Assembly: GCF_000283655.1 (NCBI RefSeq)
Contig: NC_016587.1
Location: 581,254-645,253 of the forward strand
Origin: Azospirillum lipoferum 4B
GTDB taxonomy: Bacteria > Pseudomonadota > Alphaproteobacteria > Azospirillales > Azospirillaceae
Length of the DNA: 64,000 nucleotides
Direction: 5' to 3'
A program made the position numbers and the translations under genes. Within the stretch, counting starts at the first letter, position 1, and every line of letters begins with the position of its first letter. The notes under the pieces were generated by a model. The model was given only the letters and a program-made list of their open reading frames with translations, was not told the DNA's origin and searched no databases. This document shows, in pieces, positions 56,129 through 64,000 of this stretch.

Positions 56129-56583
56129 GTGTCCGAAAGACTCCGAAGCGGTTCGTTCGGGATAAGCCGCCCGCGAAGCCAAGCCCCCATGGTATGGCAG
56201 CCCTGCGCCGCATCAACCGGTGGTACGGCCCGGCTGGCCCGAAAGTCTTGAACGGGGCTGGAAAATACCGCCAAATCCCTTGCCGGAGCGCGGATCGGCA
56301 GGCCGCCAGCCTTGGGTGCGGCGCGGAATCCGTTGTTGACTTGGCACCGCATCGGGACCAATTAAGTCCGCATGCTGAAAACAAACCGATCCGGGACGTA
56401 AAGGTCCCACACGCCGGCACCCGACCCAGGGGGCCCGGCGGGCGGAACTGGCCGCCGCGCAGCCCCTTGCGCGGCGATGACCGTTTCCCGACCGCCACTT
56501 GCCCCGGCGGGTTCTCCCCTGGTGGACATGCCATCGGAGATGATCCGGCGTTCTTTGGTGAAACGATGAAAGGACAAGACAGT
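56129..56583. other. 455-bp stretch between the aceA terminator and the DJ-1-like gene
   Basis: No gene is supported. A frame in phase with the DJ-1-like gene opens at 56194, but its product is Pro/Arg/Gly-rich with no family likeness. A promoter for the DJ-1-like gene must lie here, and an untranslated leader or small RNA is possible. I recognise no riboswitch. Confidence 0.4.
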
Positions 56584-57147
56584 ATGGATCAATCGCTCGC
56601 AGGAAAGTCCATCGCCATCCTCGTCTCCAACGGCTTCGAAGAAGCGGAGATGACCGAGCCGCAACGCGCCCTGATCAAGACCGGCGCAAACCTGCGGACC
56701 ATCTCCACCGAGACGGGTCTGGTCAACGGCTGGCACGGCAAGTCCTGGGGCCATTACTTCCCGGTGGACAAGCATCTGAGCGAGGCGCTGGGCGCCGACT
56801 TCGACATGCTGCTGCTGCCGGGCGGTGAGCGCAGCGTGGCGAAGCTGCAGCAGTCGGCCCACACCCGCCGCATCGTCGGCCATTTCCTGGATGCCGGCAA
56901 GCCGATCGCCGCCATCGACCAGGGCATCCAGCTGCTGGCCATCCCCGGCAAGCTGCGCGGCCGCCTGCTGGCCGCCCCGGAAGCCTACCGCGCCGACCTG
57001 ACCGCCGCCGGCGGCCGGATCAGCGACGAGGCCCTGGTCGTCGACGACGTCACGGTCTCGGCGCTCGGCCAGGACCAGCTGAACGAGTTCGTCGAAGCGG
57101 TGGTGAAGCTGTTCACCGAGCTGGGTTCCGTTCGCAAGGCCGCCTGA
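56584..57147 (+). CDS. DJ-1/PfpI-superfamily protein lacking the nucleophilic cysteine
   Basis: 187 aa from ATG 56584, about 8 bases after AAAGGA; an ATG 18 bases earlier is also in frame. The fold matches PfpI/DJ-1: KSIAILVSNGFEEAEMTEPQRAL (with the conserved Glu), HGKSWGHYFPVDKHLSEAL, DMLLLPGGERSVAKLQ and HFLDAGKPIAAIDQGIQLLA. In active family members the last segment reads A.CHG, with the Cys on the nucleophile elbow; here it is AIDQG, so Cys and His are replaced by Asp and Gln. No protease, glyoxalase or deglycase activity by the usual mechanism is expected. A binding or chaperone role is possible. Confidence 0.88.
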   Translation: MDQSLAGKSIAILVSNGFEEAEMTEPQRALIKTGANLRTISTETGLVNGWHGKSWGHYFPVDKHLSEALGADFDMLLLPGGERSVAKLQQSAHTRRIVGHFLDAGKPIAAIDQGIQLLAIPGKLRGRLLAAPEAYRADLTAAGGRISDEALVVDDVTVSALGQDQLNEFVEAVVKLFTELGSVRKAA

Positions 57148-57170
57148 TCTCCATCCTCAGCCGGTCCCGA

Positions 57171-57213
57171 AACGGCCGCCGCACCGACCGGGTGCGGCGG
57201 CCGTTTCGTTTTC
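57171..57213 (+). terminator. Intrinsic terminator of the DJ-1-like gene
   Basis: A perfect 15-bp stem (57171-57185 with 57191-57205) has a 5-base loop GACCG and is followed by TTTCGTTTT. It lies 23 bp after the stop codon. Confidence 0.8.
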
Positions 57214-57360
57214 GGATTTCCGTTCGCCGGCAATCTCCGACCGATCCGCTCACCTTCCGTGTTGATAATTTTAAACGTTCGGATTAGAAAGGTTGAGGGT
57301 CGAATAATTCCATCGGTGGAGAGTTTCTCTTGCCGATGCCTTGGCGGGGATGCAGGCAAG

Positions 57361-59058
57361 ATGGCTAAATTTCGTGCATTCGGGCGCCTCACCATCCGCG
57401 CCAAGATCATCGTCGCCGTGCTGGGCACCGTGGTGATGGCCGGCGCCTTCGGCCTGTTCACGCTCAGCCGGCTGGAAATTCTAAACAATGCTGCCGAAAC
57501 CATGCGCAGCCGGTCGCTGCCGGCGACCCAGCTGGCCGCTCAACTGACCTCCGCCGCGCAGAGTCATCGCATCGCCGAAGCCGCCTATGCGCTCGCCACC
57601 AACGAGATGCAGGTGAACCAGGCGGAAAAGGGCTGGACCGACGCGGTGGCCGATGTCACGGCCCGCCGGCAGGAGGCCGGCACCCGCTTCACCGCCGGGG
57701 AAGGGGCGGCGCGGCTTGCGGCATTCGACGAGGCCTGGACCGCCTATGCCGCCGCCGCCGACCGGGTGCGCGCCCAGGCCCGCGACGGCAACGCCCAGTC
57801 CGCCGTCAGCGTCTTCAAACGGCCCAGCGCCGTCGCCTTCGCCCGCGTGCAGGAGGCGTTGGATGCGCTGGTCGACGGCACGATGGCCGATGCCGGCGCC
57901 GTCGCCGACCAGGGGGCGGAGGTCTACCGCAGCGCCCACGGCATGGTGCTGGGCGGGGTGACGCTGTGCACCCTGCTGGCGCTGGGCTTCGGCGTCGTGC
58001 TGGTGCGCGGCATCTCGCGCCCGATCCTCGACGTGGCGAGCGCCCTGGAGCGGCTGGCCGCCCGCGACTTTTCCGTCAGTTTCGAGGAAGGCCGCCGCGA
58101 CGAGATCGGCCGGATGGCGACCGCCGCCCGCGTCTTCCGCGACACCATGCTCGACACCGAACGCCTCCAGCAGGAGCAGGAACGGCTGAAGACCGCCGCC
58201 GCCGAGGAGCGCCGCCGCGAGTTGCGCACGCTCGCCGACGGATTCGAGGCGACGGTGAAGCGGCTTGTCGAAGCGCTGTCGGCCTCCACCGCCGAGATGG
58301 CCGCCGCCTCCGCTGCGATGGCCGAGGGCGCGGCCGAGACGGCGCGCCATTCCGACGCGGTGTCGTCGGCCGCCGGCCGCGCCTCGGCCAATGTCGACAA
58401 CGTCGCCGCCGCCACTGCCGAGCTGTCGGCCAGCTTCGCCGGCATCGCCCGTCTGGTCGCCGATTCCGCCGGCATCGCCGCCGACGCCACCCGCGACGCC
58501 GAACGCAGCACCGCCGTGATGGGCAGCCTCGCCGAAGCGGCGGAGGAGATCGGCAAGGTGGTGGACATGATTTCCGGCATCGCCGGCCAGACCAATCTGC
58601 TGGCGCTCAACGCCACCATCGAAGCGGCCCGCGCCGGCGAGGCCGGCAAGGGCTTCGCCGTCGTCGCCAGCGAGGTCAAGCAGCTCGCCGGCCAGACGGC
58701 GAAGGCCACCGCCGAGATCCAGGCCCGCATCGCCGAGATCCAGAGCGCATCCGGCACCGCGGTCGACACCATCGGCGCCGTCACCCGCACCATCGCCCGC
58801 ATCAACGAGATCGCCGCCGAGGTCGCCGCCGCGGTGGAGCAGCAGTCCGCCGCCGTGGGCGAGATCGCCGCCAACATCCAGGACGCCGCCGACGGCACCC
58901 GCAGCGTCTCCGCCAACATCGCCGCCGTCACCGCCGCCGCCGCATCCGCCGAACAGGCCAGCGGCGCGATGGTGCGCTCGGTGGATACGGTGCATGACGA
59001 CGCCGGACGGATGCGGCAGGAGGTGGACGGGTTCCTGGGGGCGCTGCGGGCGTCGTAG
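57361..59058 (+). CDS. Methyl-accepting chemotaxis protein with a four-helix-bundle-type sensor
   Basis: 565 aa from ATG 57361; the frame is open to 57259, but the added residues are not family-like. Membrane helix 1 (about 13-33) and helix 2 (about 195-220) flank a periplasmic Ala-rich helical domain (about 35-190) of the 4HB_MCP/HBM kind. HAMP follows ([23 protein letters not shown]), then the signalling domain with [51 protein letters not shown]. It is unrelated to the Cache receptor at 20655 in its sensor but near-identical at the kinase-control tip. Ligand unknown. Confidence 0.92.
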   Translation: MAKFRAFGRLTIRAKIIVAVLGTVVMAGAFGLFTLSRLEILNNAAETMRSRSLPATQLAAQLTSAAQSHRIAEAAYALATNEMQVNQAEKGWTDAVADVTARRQEAGTRFTAGEGAARLAAFDEAWTAYAAAADRVRAQARDGNAQSAVSVFKRPSAVAFARVQEALDALVDGTMADAGAVADQGAEVYRSAHGMVLGGVTLCTLLALGFGVVLVRGISRPILDVASALERLAARDFSVSFEEGRRDEIGRMATAARVFRDTMLDTERLQQEQERLKTAAAEERRRELRTLADGFEATVKRLVEALSASTAEMAAASAAMAEGAAETARHSDAVSSAAGRASANVDNVAAATAELSASFAGIARLVADSAGIAADATRDAERSTAVMGSLAEAAEEIGKVVDMISGIAGQTNLLALNATIEAARAGEAGKGFAVVASEVKQLAGQTAKATAEIQARIAEIQSASGTAVDTIGAVTRTIARINEIAAEVAAAVEQQSAAVGEIAANIQDAADGTRSVSANIAAVTAAAASAEQASGAMVRSVDTVHDDAGRMRQEVDGFLGALRAS

Positions 59059-59085
59059 AGGACGTTGCTGGACGTCTAGGTTAAA

Positions 59086-59190
59086 CCCCCACCTATCCTC
59101 CCCCGCTGGGCGGGGGAGGGACTGCCGCTGCCTTTCCGATCAAGCACTTATCCCCTCCCCCGCCCAGCGGGGGAGGGTTAGGGTGGGGGC
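59086..59190. repeat. Dispersed GC-rich palindromic element, copy 3
   Basis: Two hairpins, around CCCCCGCTGGGCGGGGG (from 59101) and around the mirror-image CCCCCGCCCAGCGGGGG (about 59157-59175), are joined by about 40 bases. The outer arms are inverted copies of each other, CCCCCACCTATCC and GGGTTAGGGTGGGGG, differing by a small indel. The right arm is the same as in copy 2. The element lies between convergent chemoreceptor and tyrC genes. Confidence 0.8.
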
Positions 59191-59218
59191 AATCGAAGCC
59201 GACACCCCCACTTGCAAA

Positions 59219-60115
59219 CTACGCCTGCTTGGCGTCGATGATCCCCCGACGCACCGCCCGCGTCTTGGTGAAGTGGTCCTGCAGCTGCTCGCCCTCGCCC
59301 CAGCGGATGGAGCGCTGCAGCGCCGTCAAATCTTCCGTAAACCGCTGCAGAATCTCCAGCACCGCCTCGCGATTGTTCAGGAAGATGTCGCGCCACATCA
59401 CCGGATCGCTGGCGGCGATGCGGGTGAAGTCGCGGAAGCCGCCGGCGGAGAACTTGATGACCTCGGACTTGGTGTCCTCCTCCAGGTCGGACGCGGTGCC
59501 GACGATGGTGTAGGCGATCAGGTGCGGCAGGTGCGAGGTGATCGCCAGCACGCGGTCGTGGTGGCTGGCCTCCATGATCTCCACGGTCGAGCCGACGCGG
59601 CGCCACATCTCCGTCACCCGCGCCAGCGCTTGGCGGTCGGCGCCGGTCGCCGGGGTCAGGATGCACCAGCGGCCCTGGAACAGGGTGGCGAAGCCGGCCT
59701 CGGGACCGGAATGCTCGGTGCCCGCCACCGGATGGCCGGGGATCAGGTGGACGCCGTCGGGCAGATGCGGCCCGATGTCGCGCAGCGTCGCCTGCTTGAC
59801 CGAACCGACATCGGTGACGATGGTCCCGCGCTTCAGCAACGGCCCGATGGCCTCGCCCACCGTGGCGAAGCTGCCGACCGGGGTCGCCAGCACCACCAGA
59901 TCCGCACCGGCAAGCGCCGCCGCCAGATCGGTGGTGGCCTCCGCCACGATGCCCAGCTCCAGCGCCTTGGCGCAGGCCTCCGGGTTGCGGTCGGCGCAGA
60001 CGACCTGCCGCGCGATCCCATACTCCGCCAGCGCCCGCGCCAGGGAGGAGCCGATCAGACCGATGCCGACGATGGCGACGCGGTCGAACAGAGGTGCGGT
60101 GTCGGTGGTGACCAT
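59219..60115 (-). CDS. tyrC: Prephenate/arogenate dehydrogenase
   Basis: 298 aa. An NAD(P)-dependent oxidative decarboxylation in tyrosine synthesis. The nucleotide-binding motif VAIVGIGLIGSSLARALAEYG is at residues 13-33; VVLATPVGSFATVGEAI, TDVGSVKQATLRDI, IPGHPVAGTEHSGPEAGFATLFQGRWCILTP (catalytic His region) and SHLPHLIAYTIVGTA are diagnostic for the prephenate dehydrogenase domain (PF02153). There is no chorismate mutase or ACT domain, as in the cyclohexadienyl dehydrogenases of this lineage. The usual hisC/aroA neighbours are not here. Confidence 0.92.
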   Translation of the reverse strand: MVTTDTAPLFDRVAIVGIGLIGSSLARALAEYGIARQVVCADRNPEACAKALELGIVAEATTDLAAALAGADLVVLATPVGSFATVGEAIGPLLKRGTIVTDVGSVKQATLRDIGPHLPDGVHLIPGHPVAGTEHSGPEAGFATLFQGRWCILTPATGADRQALARVTEMWRRVGSTVEIMEASHHDRVLAITSHLPHLIAYTIVGTASDLEEDTKSEVIKFSAGGFRDFTRIAASDPVMWRDIFLNNREAVLEILQRFTEDLTALQRSIRWGEGEQLQDHFTKTRAVRRGIIDAKQA

Positions 60116-60214
60116 GACGCAGAGTGTCCCGGAAGCGGGTTGAATGGCGAAAAACCGTCCCGTTTAAACCACCTCAGGCCCGCCGGACCAAGCGATACTT
60201 TGATCGCGCGCCCG

Positions 60215-61126
60215 TCAAGCGTCGTTGCGCGTCATCTCCGCCCGCAGCGCCTCGGCCAGCCGCTGGAAGGTTTCCTTCCGGCCGGAGGTGCGGCGCCAGG
60301 CCAGCGCGATGCGGCGCCCCGGACGGTCGCCGGCCAGCGGGCGCACCGCCAGATCCAGCCCGCGCAGGATGCCCGAATCGACCGCCATCTGCGGCAGCAG
60401 CGTCACCCCCAGCCCGTTCGCCACCATCTGCACCAGCGTGTGCAGGCTGGTGCCCTGGAAGGCGGTGTTGTGCGGCGTGGCGTCCAGCGCGCAGGCGGCC
60501 ATGGCATGGTCGCGCAGGCAATGCCCATCCTCCAGCAGCAGCAAATCCTCCGACGGAACCGCGACGGGCTGCGCCGGATCGCCGCCGCTCAGCCGGTGGC
60601 CGGTGGGGCAGACGAAGGAGAAGCGGTCCTCCGCGATGTCCTCCGTCTCCAGGTCGCCCATCGGATAGGGCAAGGCGAGCAAAGCCGCGTCGAGCTTGCC
60701 GGCATTCAGCTGGCCGAGCAGCCGGGCGGTCTGGTCCTCGCGCAGATACAGGCGCAGGCGCGGGAAGGCCTCGCGCAGGGCCGGCATCACGCGCGGGATC
60801 AGGAAGGGGCCGATGGTCGGGATCACCCCCAGATGCAGGGCGCCCGACATCGGGTCGGCGGCGGAGCGGGTGATCTCCACCAGCTCCTCCGCCCCCTTCA
60901 GCAGCTGGCGCGCCCGTTCGGCGATCTCGCGGCCGAGCGGGGTCGGCAGCACCGAACGGCGCGTGCGCTCCACCAGCGTGGCACCCAGCAGGTCTTCCAA
61001 TTCCTGCAGGCCGGCGCTGAGCGTGGACTGGCTGACGAGGCAGGCCTCCGCCGCCTGCCCGAAATGGCAGCGGTCGACGACGGCAACGAGATAGCGGAGC
61101 TGGCGCAGGGTGGGGAGCGGTTTCAT
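60215..61126 (-). CDS. oxyR: OxyR-type LysR-family hydrogen peroxide sensor
   Basis: 303 aa. The LysR helix-turn-helix is at about residues 3-62 (PTLRQLRYLVAVVDRCHFGQAAEACLVSQSTLSAGLQELE). The regulatory domain has the OxyR redox site LLLLEDGHCLRDHAMAAC, where two cysteines nine residues apart form the peroxide-sensing disulfide in E. coli OxyR (C199 and C208). The gene is divergent from ahpC, with ahpF beyond, so direct control of both is expected. Reduced and oxidised OxyR bind DNA as tetramers; a candidate AT-rich site sits just upstream of this start. Confidence 0.94.
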   Translation of the reverse strand: MKPLPTLRQLRYLVAVVDRCHFGQAAEACLVSQSTLSAGLQELEDLLGATLVERTRRSVLPTPLGREIAERARQLLKGAEELVEITRSAADPMSGALHLGVIPTIGPFLIPRVMPALREAFPRLRLYLREDQTARLLGQLNAGKLDAALLALPYPMGDLETEDIAEDRFSFVCPTGHRLSGGDPAQPVAVPSEDLLLLEDGHCLRDHAMAACALDATPHNTAFQGTSLHTLVQMVANGLGVTLLPQMAVDSGILRGLDLAVRPLAGDRPGRRIALAWRRTSGRKETFQRLAEALRAEMTRNDA

Positions 61127-61364
61127 GCCGGACTATGTAATCGGATTTATCGATCAGTTCAATTGGTATTTTCTACTTCTCTTGATCACTGATTTCCCGT
61201 ATTCCTCCTCGGGTCAACGGGACAACGGAACGACGCCCCACCCCCGGCCACCTGAAACGGCCCCCCTTGTTCGACCCGGTGCGCCGCACTAAGTCGGGCA
61301 TGTCACGGCCACCGGCCGGGGATTGAGGCGACAACCATTCATCGCACTCCATCGGAGAACACTA
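61127..61364. promoter_or_regulatory. Divergent oxyR-ahpC promoter region with an OxyR-like AT-rich patch
   Basis: The 238-bp region between start codons becomes AT-rich at 61135-61205. Bases 61147-61169 (TTATCGAT, seven bases, then ATTGGTAT) have a loose LysR-type dyad with the T-N11-A pattern. The match to the ATAG-N7-CTAT OxyR consensus is weak, so this is only a candidate site. The ahpC ribosome binding site is GGAG, 8 bases before its ATG. Confidence 0.4.
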
Positions 61365-61928
61365 ATGTCCTTGATCAACAGCGAGATTAAGCCCTTCAAC
61401 GCCAAGGCTTATAAGAACGGCAAGTTCATCGACGTCTCCGACGCCGACCTGAAGGGCAAGTGGTCGGTCGTGTTCTTCTATCCGGCCGACTTCACCTTCG
61501 TCTGCCCGACGGAGCTGGAAGACCTGGCCGACAACTATGCCGAGTTCCAGAAGCTGGGCGTCGAGATCTACAGCGTCTCGACCGACACCCACTTCTGCCA
61601 CAAGGCCTGGCACGACACCTCGCCGGCCATCGGCAAGATCCAGTACACCATGCTGGCCGACCCGACGCTGGCGATCAGCCGCAACTTCGAGGTCCTGATC
61701 GAGGAAGCCGGTCTGGCCGACCGCGGCACCTTCGTCGTCGACCCGGACGGCAAGATCCAGATCGTCGAGATCACCGCCGGCGGCGTCGGCCGCGACGCCA
61801 AGGAGCTGCTGCGCAAGGTCAAGGCCGCCCAGTACGTCGCCGCCCACCCGGGCGAGGTCTGCCCGGCCAAGTGGCAGGAAGGCGAGAAGACCCTCGCCCC
61901 GTCGCTCGACCTCGTCGGCAAGATCTAA
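61365..61928 (+). CDS. ahpC: Alkyl hydroperoxide reductase subunit C (2-Cys peroxiredoxin)
   Basis: 187 aa, the length of E. coli AhpC. It reduces hydrogen peroxide and organic peroxides in the cytoplasm. The peroxidatic Cys is in [20 protein letters not shown] (about residues 39-58); the resolving Cys is in [19 protein letters not shown] (about 160-178). [31 protein letters not shown] and [13 protein letters not shown] are also typical. An in-frame upstream start at 61323 is rejected because GGAG lies 8 bases before 61365. It is recycled by AhpF, encoded next on the same strand. Confidence 0.97.
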   Translation: MSLINSEIKPFNAKAYKNGKFIDVSDADLKGKWSVVFFYPADFTFVCPTELEDLADNYAEFQKLGVEIYSVSTDTHFCHKAWHDTSPAIGKIQYTMLADPTLAISRNFEVLIEEAGLADRGTFVVDPDGKIQIVEITAGGVGRDAKELLRKVKAAQYVAAHPGEVCPAKWQEGEKTLAPSLDLVGKI

Positions 61929-61965
61929 GGGTCCTTCGGGAACCCCCTCGGGATCCCTGAGGATC

Positions 61966-61989
61966 GGGGGCCGGTTCCGGCCGGCCCCC
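61966..61989 (+). terminator. GC hairpin after ahpC, possible terminator
   Basis: GGGGGCCGG (61966-61974) pairs with CCGGCCCCC (61981-61989) around TTCCGG, 37 bp after the ahpC stop. No T-run follows (ACCCCCC), so termination would be Rho-aided or only an mRNA-stabilising fold. It may set ahpC above ahpF in expression. Confidence 0.4.
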
Positions 61990-62110
61990 ACCCCCCGCCC
62001 TCCGGCGGGTGTTCATCACAGTACCCTTGCCGGCCGGAACGGCCAACAAGGGCGGTTTCCACGGGCCGGTTTCAAAGCCCGCCCGTGACAGGGTCCGTCG
62101 TCGGTTTCCC

Positions 62111-62190
62111 CATCCCCGCGAAGGCGGGCACCCAGACGCGCGTTTTGTCGCAGTCCTTTCAAAATCTGGATCCCCGCCTGCGCGGGGAGG
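62111..62190. repeat. Inverted-repeat (BIME-like) element between ahpC and ahpF
   Basis: Arms of 26 bp at 62111-62136 and 62165-62190 are inverted copies with 22 of 26 matches, spaced by 28 bp. Each arm is also a small hairpin (CCCCGCGAAGGCGGG and CCCCGCCTGCGCGGGG). The CCCGC...GCGGG with TCTGGAT motif is a widespread alphaproteobacterial intergenic repeat. It is distinct from the CCCTCCCCC family elsewhere in the window. The rest of 61990-62339 shows no gene. Confidence 0.7.
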
Positions 62191-62339
62191 ACGATGACGT
62201 TTCAAACTCTTCACTGTTTCAAAACCGGACCTCCCGCCCGACCGGCTTTTCCGACTCGGGCCACCATTTTCTCCGCCCGGACCGCCGCCATATCGGGCAG
62301 GCGATCCGCCCCGGACACGAGACGTTGGGAACGAAAGCC

Positions 62340-63935
62340 ATGCTGGACGCCAATCTGAAGACGCAGTTGAAGGCTTACCTGGAACGCATCACCCATCCGA
62401 TCACGCTGGTCGCGTCGCTGGACGACGGGGCGAAGTCGCAGGAGATGCTCGGCCTGCTGGAAGACATCGCCTCGCTGTCGGACAAGATCACGCTGGACCG
62501 CAACGGCGCCGACGCCCGCCGGCCCTCCTTCGCGATCAACCGCGATGGCAGCGACATCGGCGTCACCTTCGCCGGCCTGCCGATGGGGCACGAGTTCAAT
62601 TCGCTGGTCCTGGCGCTGCTGCAGGTCGGCGGCCATCCGTCCAAGGAGTCCGAGGAGCTGCTGGAGCAGATCCGCAACCTGGACGGCGATTTCCGCTTCG
62701 AGACCTATTTCTCGCTGACCTGCCAGAACTGCCCGGACGTCGTCCAGGCCCTGAACCTGATGAGCGCGCTGAACCCGCGGATCAAGCATGTCGCCATCGA
62801 CGGCGCGCTGTTCCAGCAGGAGGTCGAGCAGCGTCAGGTGATGGCCGTCCCCACCGTCTTCCTGAACGGCGAGCCCTTCGCCCAGGGCCGGATGGACGTG
62901 GCGCAGATCGTCGCCAAGCTCGACACCGGCGCCGTCGCCCGCGCCGCCGAGAAGATCAAGGCCAAAGCCCCGTTCGAGGTGCTGGTGATCGGCGGCGGCC
63001 CGGCCGGCGCCGCGGCCGCCATCTACGCCGCCCGCAAGGGCATCCGCACCGGCGTCGCAGCCGAGCGGTTCGGCGGTCAGGTGCTCGACACCATGGCGAT
63101 CGAGAACTTCATCTCCGTCTCGCACACCGAGGGGCCGAAGCTGGCCGCGGCGCTGGAGCAGCACGTCAAGGACTATGAGGTCGACGTGATGAACCTGCAG
63201 ACCGCCACCGCCCTGGTGCCGGCCACGCAGGAAGGCGGGCTGATCGAGGTGAAGCTGGCGAGCGGCGCCTCGCTGAAGTCCCGCACCGTGGTGCTGTCGA
63301 CCGGCGCCCGCTGGCGCTCGATGAATGTCCCGGGCGAGGCGGAATACCGCAACAAGGGTGTCGCCTACTGCCCGCACTGCGACGGACCGCTGTTCAAGGG
63401 CAAGCGCGTGGCGGTGATCGGCGGCGGCAATTCCGGCGTCGAGGCGGCCATCGACCTCGCCGGCATCGTCTCGCACGTCACGCTGATCGAGTTCGACAGC
63501 CAGCTGCGTGCCGACGCGGTGCTGCAGCGCAAGCTGCACAGCCTGCCGAATGTCACCGTCATCGTCTCGGCCCAGACCACCGAGGTGCATGGCGACGGCA
63601 ACAAGGTGGTCGGCCTGTCCTACAAGGACCGCAACAGCGGCGAGCTGAAGCGGGTCGATCTGGAAGGCATTTTCGTGCAGATCGGTCTGGTGCCCAACAC
63701 CGAATGGCTGAAGGGCACGCTGGCGCTGACCCCGCGCGGCGAGATCGAGGTGGACAACCGCGGCCAGACCTCGCTGCCCGGCGTGTTCGCCGCCGGCGAC
63801 GCGACGACGGTGCCGTTCAAGCAGATCGTCATCGCCATGGGCGAGGGTGCCAAGGCCGCGCTCGCCGCCTTCGACCACCTGATCCGCACGGTGCCTGCCG
63901 AGGAAGCCGTACGCGAGACCGTCGCGGCGGAGTGA
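62340..63935 (+). CDS. ahpF: Alkyl hydroperoxide reductase subunit F
   Basis: 531 aa. It passes electrons from NADH through FAD and two dithiol centres to AhpC. The N-terminal thioredoxin-fold pair (1-200) has the CxxC in [17 protein letters not shown]; the FAD domain has [23 protein letters not shown] and the C-terminal [17 protein letters not shown]; the redox-active CPHC is in [18 protein letters not shown], followed by the NAD-binding [19 protein letters not shown]. The ATG at 62340 gives the family start [18 protein letters not shown]; the frame opens earlier at 62085 across the repeat element. Ribosome binding site weak (GGGA). Confidence 0.96.
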   Translation: MLDANLKTQLKAYLERITHPITLVASLDDGAKSQEMLGLLEDIASLSDKITLDRNGADARRPSFAINRDGSDIGVTFAGLPMGHEFNSLVLALLQVGGHPSKESEELLEQIRNLDGDFRFETYFSLTCQNCPDVVQALNLMSALNPRIKHVAIDGALFQQEVEQRQVMAVPTVFLNGEPFAQGRMDVAQIVAKLDTGAVARAAEKIKAKAPFEVLVIGGGPAGAAAAIYAARKGIRTGVAAERFGGQVLDTMAIENFISVSHTEGPKLAAALEQHVKDYEVDVMNLQTATALVPATQEGGLIEVKLASGASLKSRTVVLSTGARWRSMNVPGEAEYRNKGVAYCPHCDGPLFKGKRVAVIGGGNSGVEAAIDLAGIVSHVTLIEFDSQLRADAVLQRKLHSLPNVTVIVSAQTTEVHGDGNKVVGLSYKDRNSGELKRVDLEGIFVQIGLVPNTEWLKGTLALTPRGEIEVDNRGQTSLPGVFAAGDATTVPFKQIVIAMGEGAKAALAAFDHLIRTVPAEEAVRETVAAE

Positions 63936-63967
63936 GCGGGGTTATTGCGAAGCGTAGGCTTCGGGTA

Positions 63968-64000
63968 CCCCCTCCCTTACCCTCCCCCACCTTTGGTGGG
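63968..64000. repeat. Dispersed GC-rich palindrome, copy 4, cut by the window edge
   Basis: Thirty-two bases after the ahpF stop, CCCTCCCTTACCCTCCCCC followed by ACCTTTGGTGGG resembles the left arm and start of the loop of the palindromes at 20103, 51844 and 59086, with a different loop. The right arm falls outside the window. Confidence 0.65.

Noticed and set aside
56194-56583. N-terminal extension of the DJ-1-like protein
   Set aside because: The added 130 residues are Pro/Arg/Gly-rich, unlike the family, and a good ribosome binding site precedes 56584.

Overview
The window is about 64 kb of very GC-rich DNA with strong third-position GC bias. Gene content points to an alphaproteobacterium of the Azospirillum type: a PII protein very close to what I recall of Azospirillum GlnZ, a GapR (DUF2312) nucleoid protein, a split PntAA/PntAB/PntB transhydrogenase, several chemoreceptors, AraC and LysR regulators, and many GC-rich palindromic repeats. 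Species assignment is inference. No rRNA, tRNA, CRISPR array, IS element or phage module was found.

Layout. (1) 1-16647: the 3' part of one giant RTX-type secreted protein (at least 5548 residues here, open at the left edge), built of five distinct repeat classes, with recent internal duplications and one AT-richer inserted domain. (2) 16828-20616: cysE, then a pobR/pobA pair for 4-hydroxybenzoate use and a Lin0512-family protein. (3) 20655-26445: a Cache chemoreceptor, an AraC regulator and an SsuA/TauA-like ABC importer. (4) 26628-30292: a 42-residue membrane protein, a DUF1330 protein and the pntAA-pntAB-pntB operon. (5) 30679-36546: gapR, a BMP-type ABC importer lacking permeases, LysE and DedA membrane proteins, an HdeD-like protein and lolA. 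(6) 36663-43508: a UbiH/Coq6-type hydroxylase, glnZ with a sigma-54 promoter, DUF2239, an aminotransferase and ftsK. (7) 43606-46456: a tiny hydrophobic ORF and the znuB-znuC/znuA zinc importer around one Zur-like box. (8) 46533-52753: dapB, an HD-GYP response regulator, a LysE/RhtB exporter, a GH17 glucan enzyme and fpr. (9) 52990-57147: an XRE/ScfR-type regulator divergent from aceA, and a DJ-1/PfpI-like protein without the nucleophilic cysteine. (10) 57361-63935: a 4HB-type chemoreceptor, tyrC, and the oxyR / ahpC / ahpF peroxide-defence cluster.

Most of the window is core metabolism arranged as short operons or divergent regulator-target pairs (pobR/pobA, znuCB/znuA, ScfR-like/aceA, oxyR/ahpC). 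The accessory and most unusual part is the giant RTX gene. Further points of interest are operator-like repeats in several divergent promoters, two small ORFs with good ribosome binding sites, and a family of dispersed GC-rich palindromes between genes.
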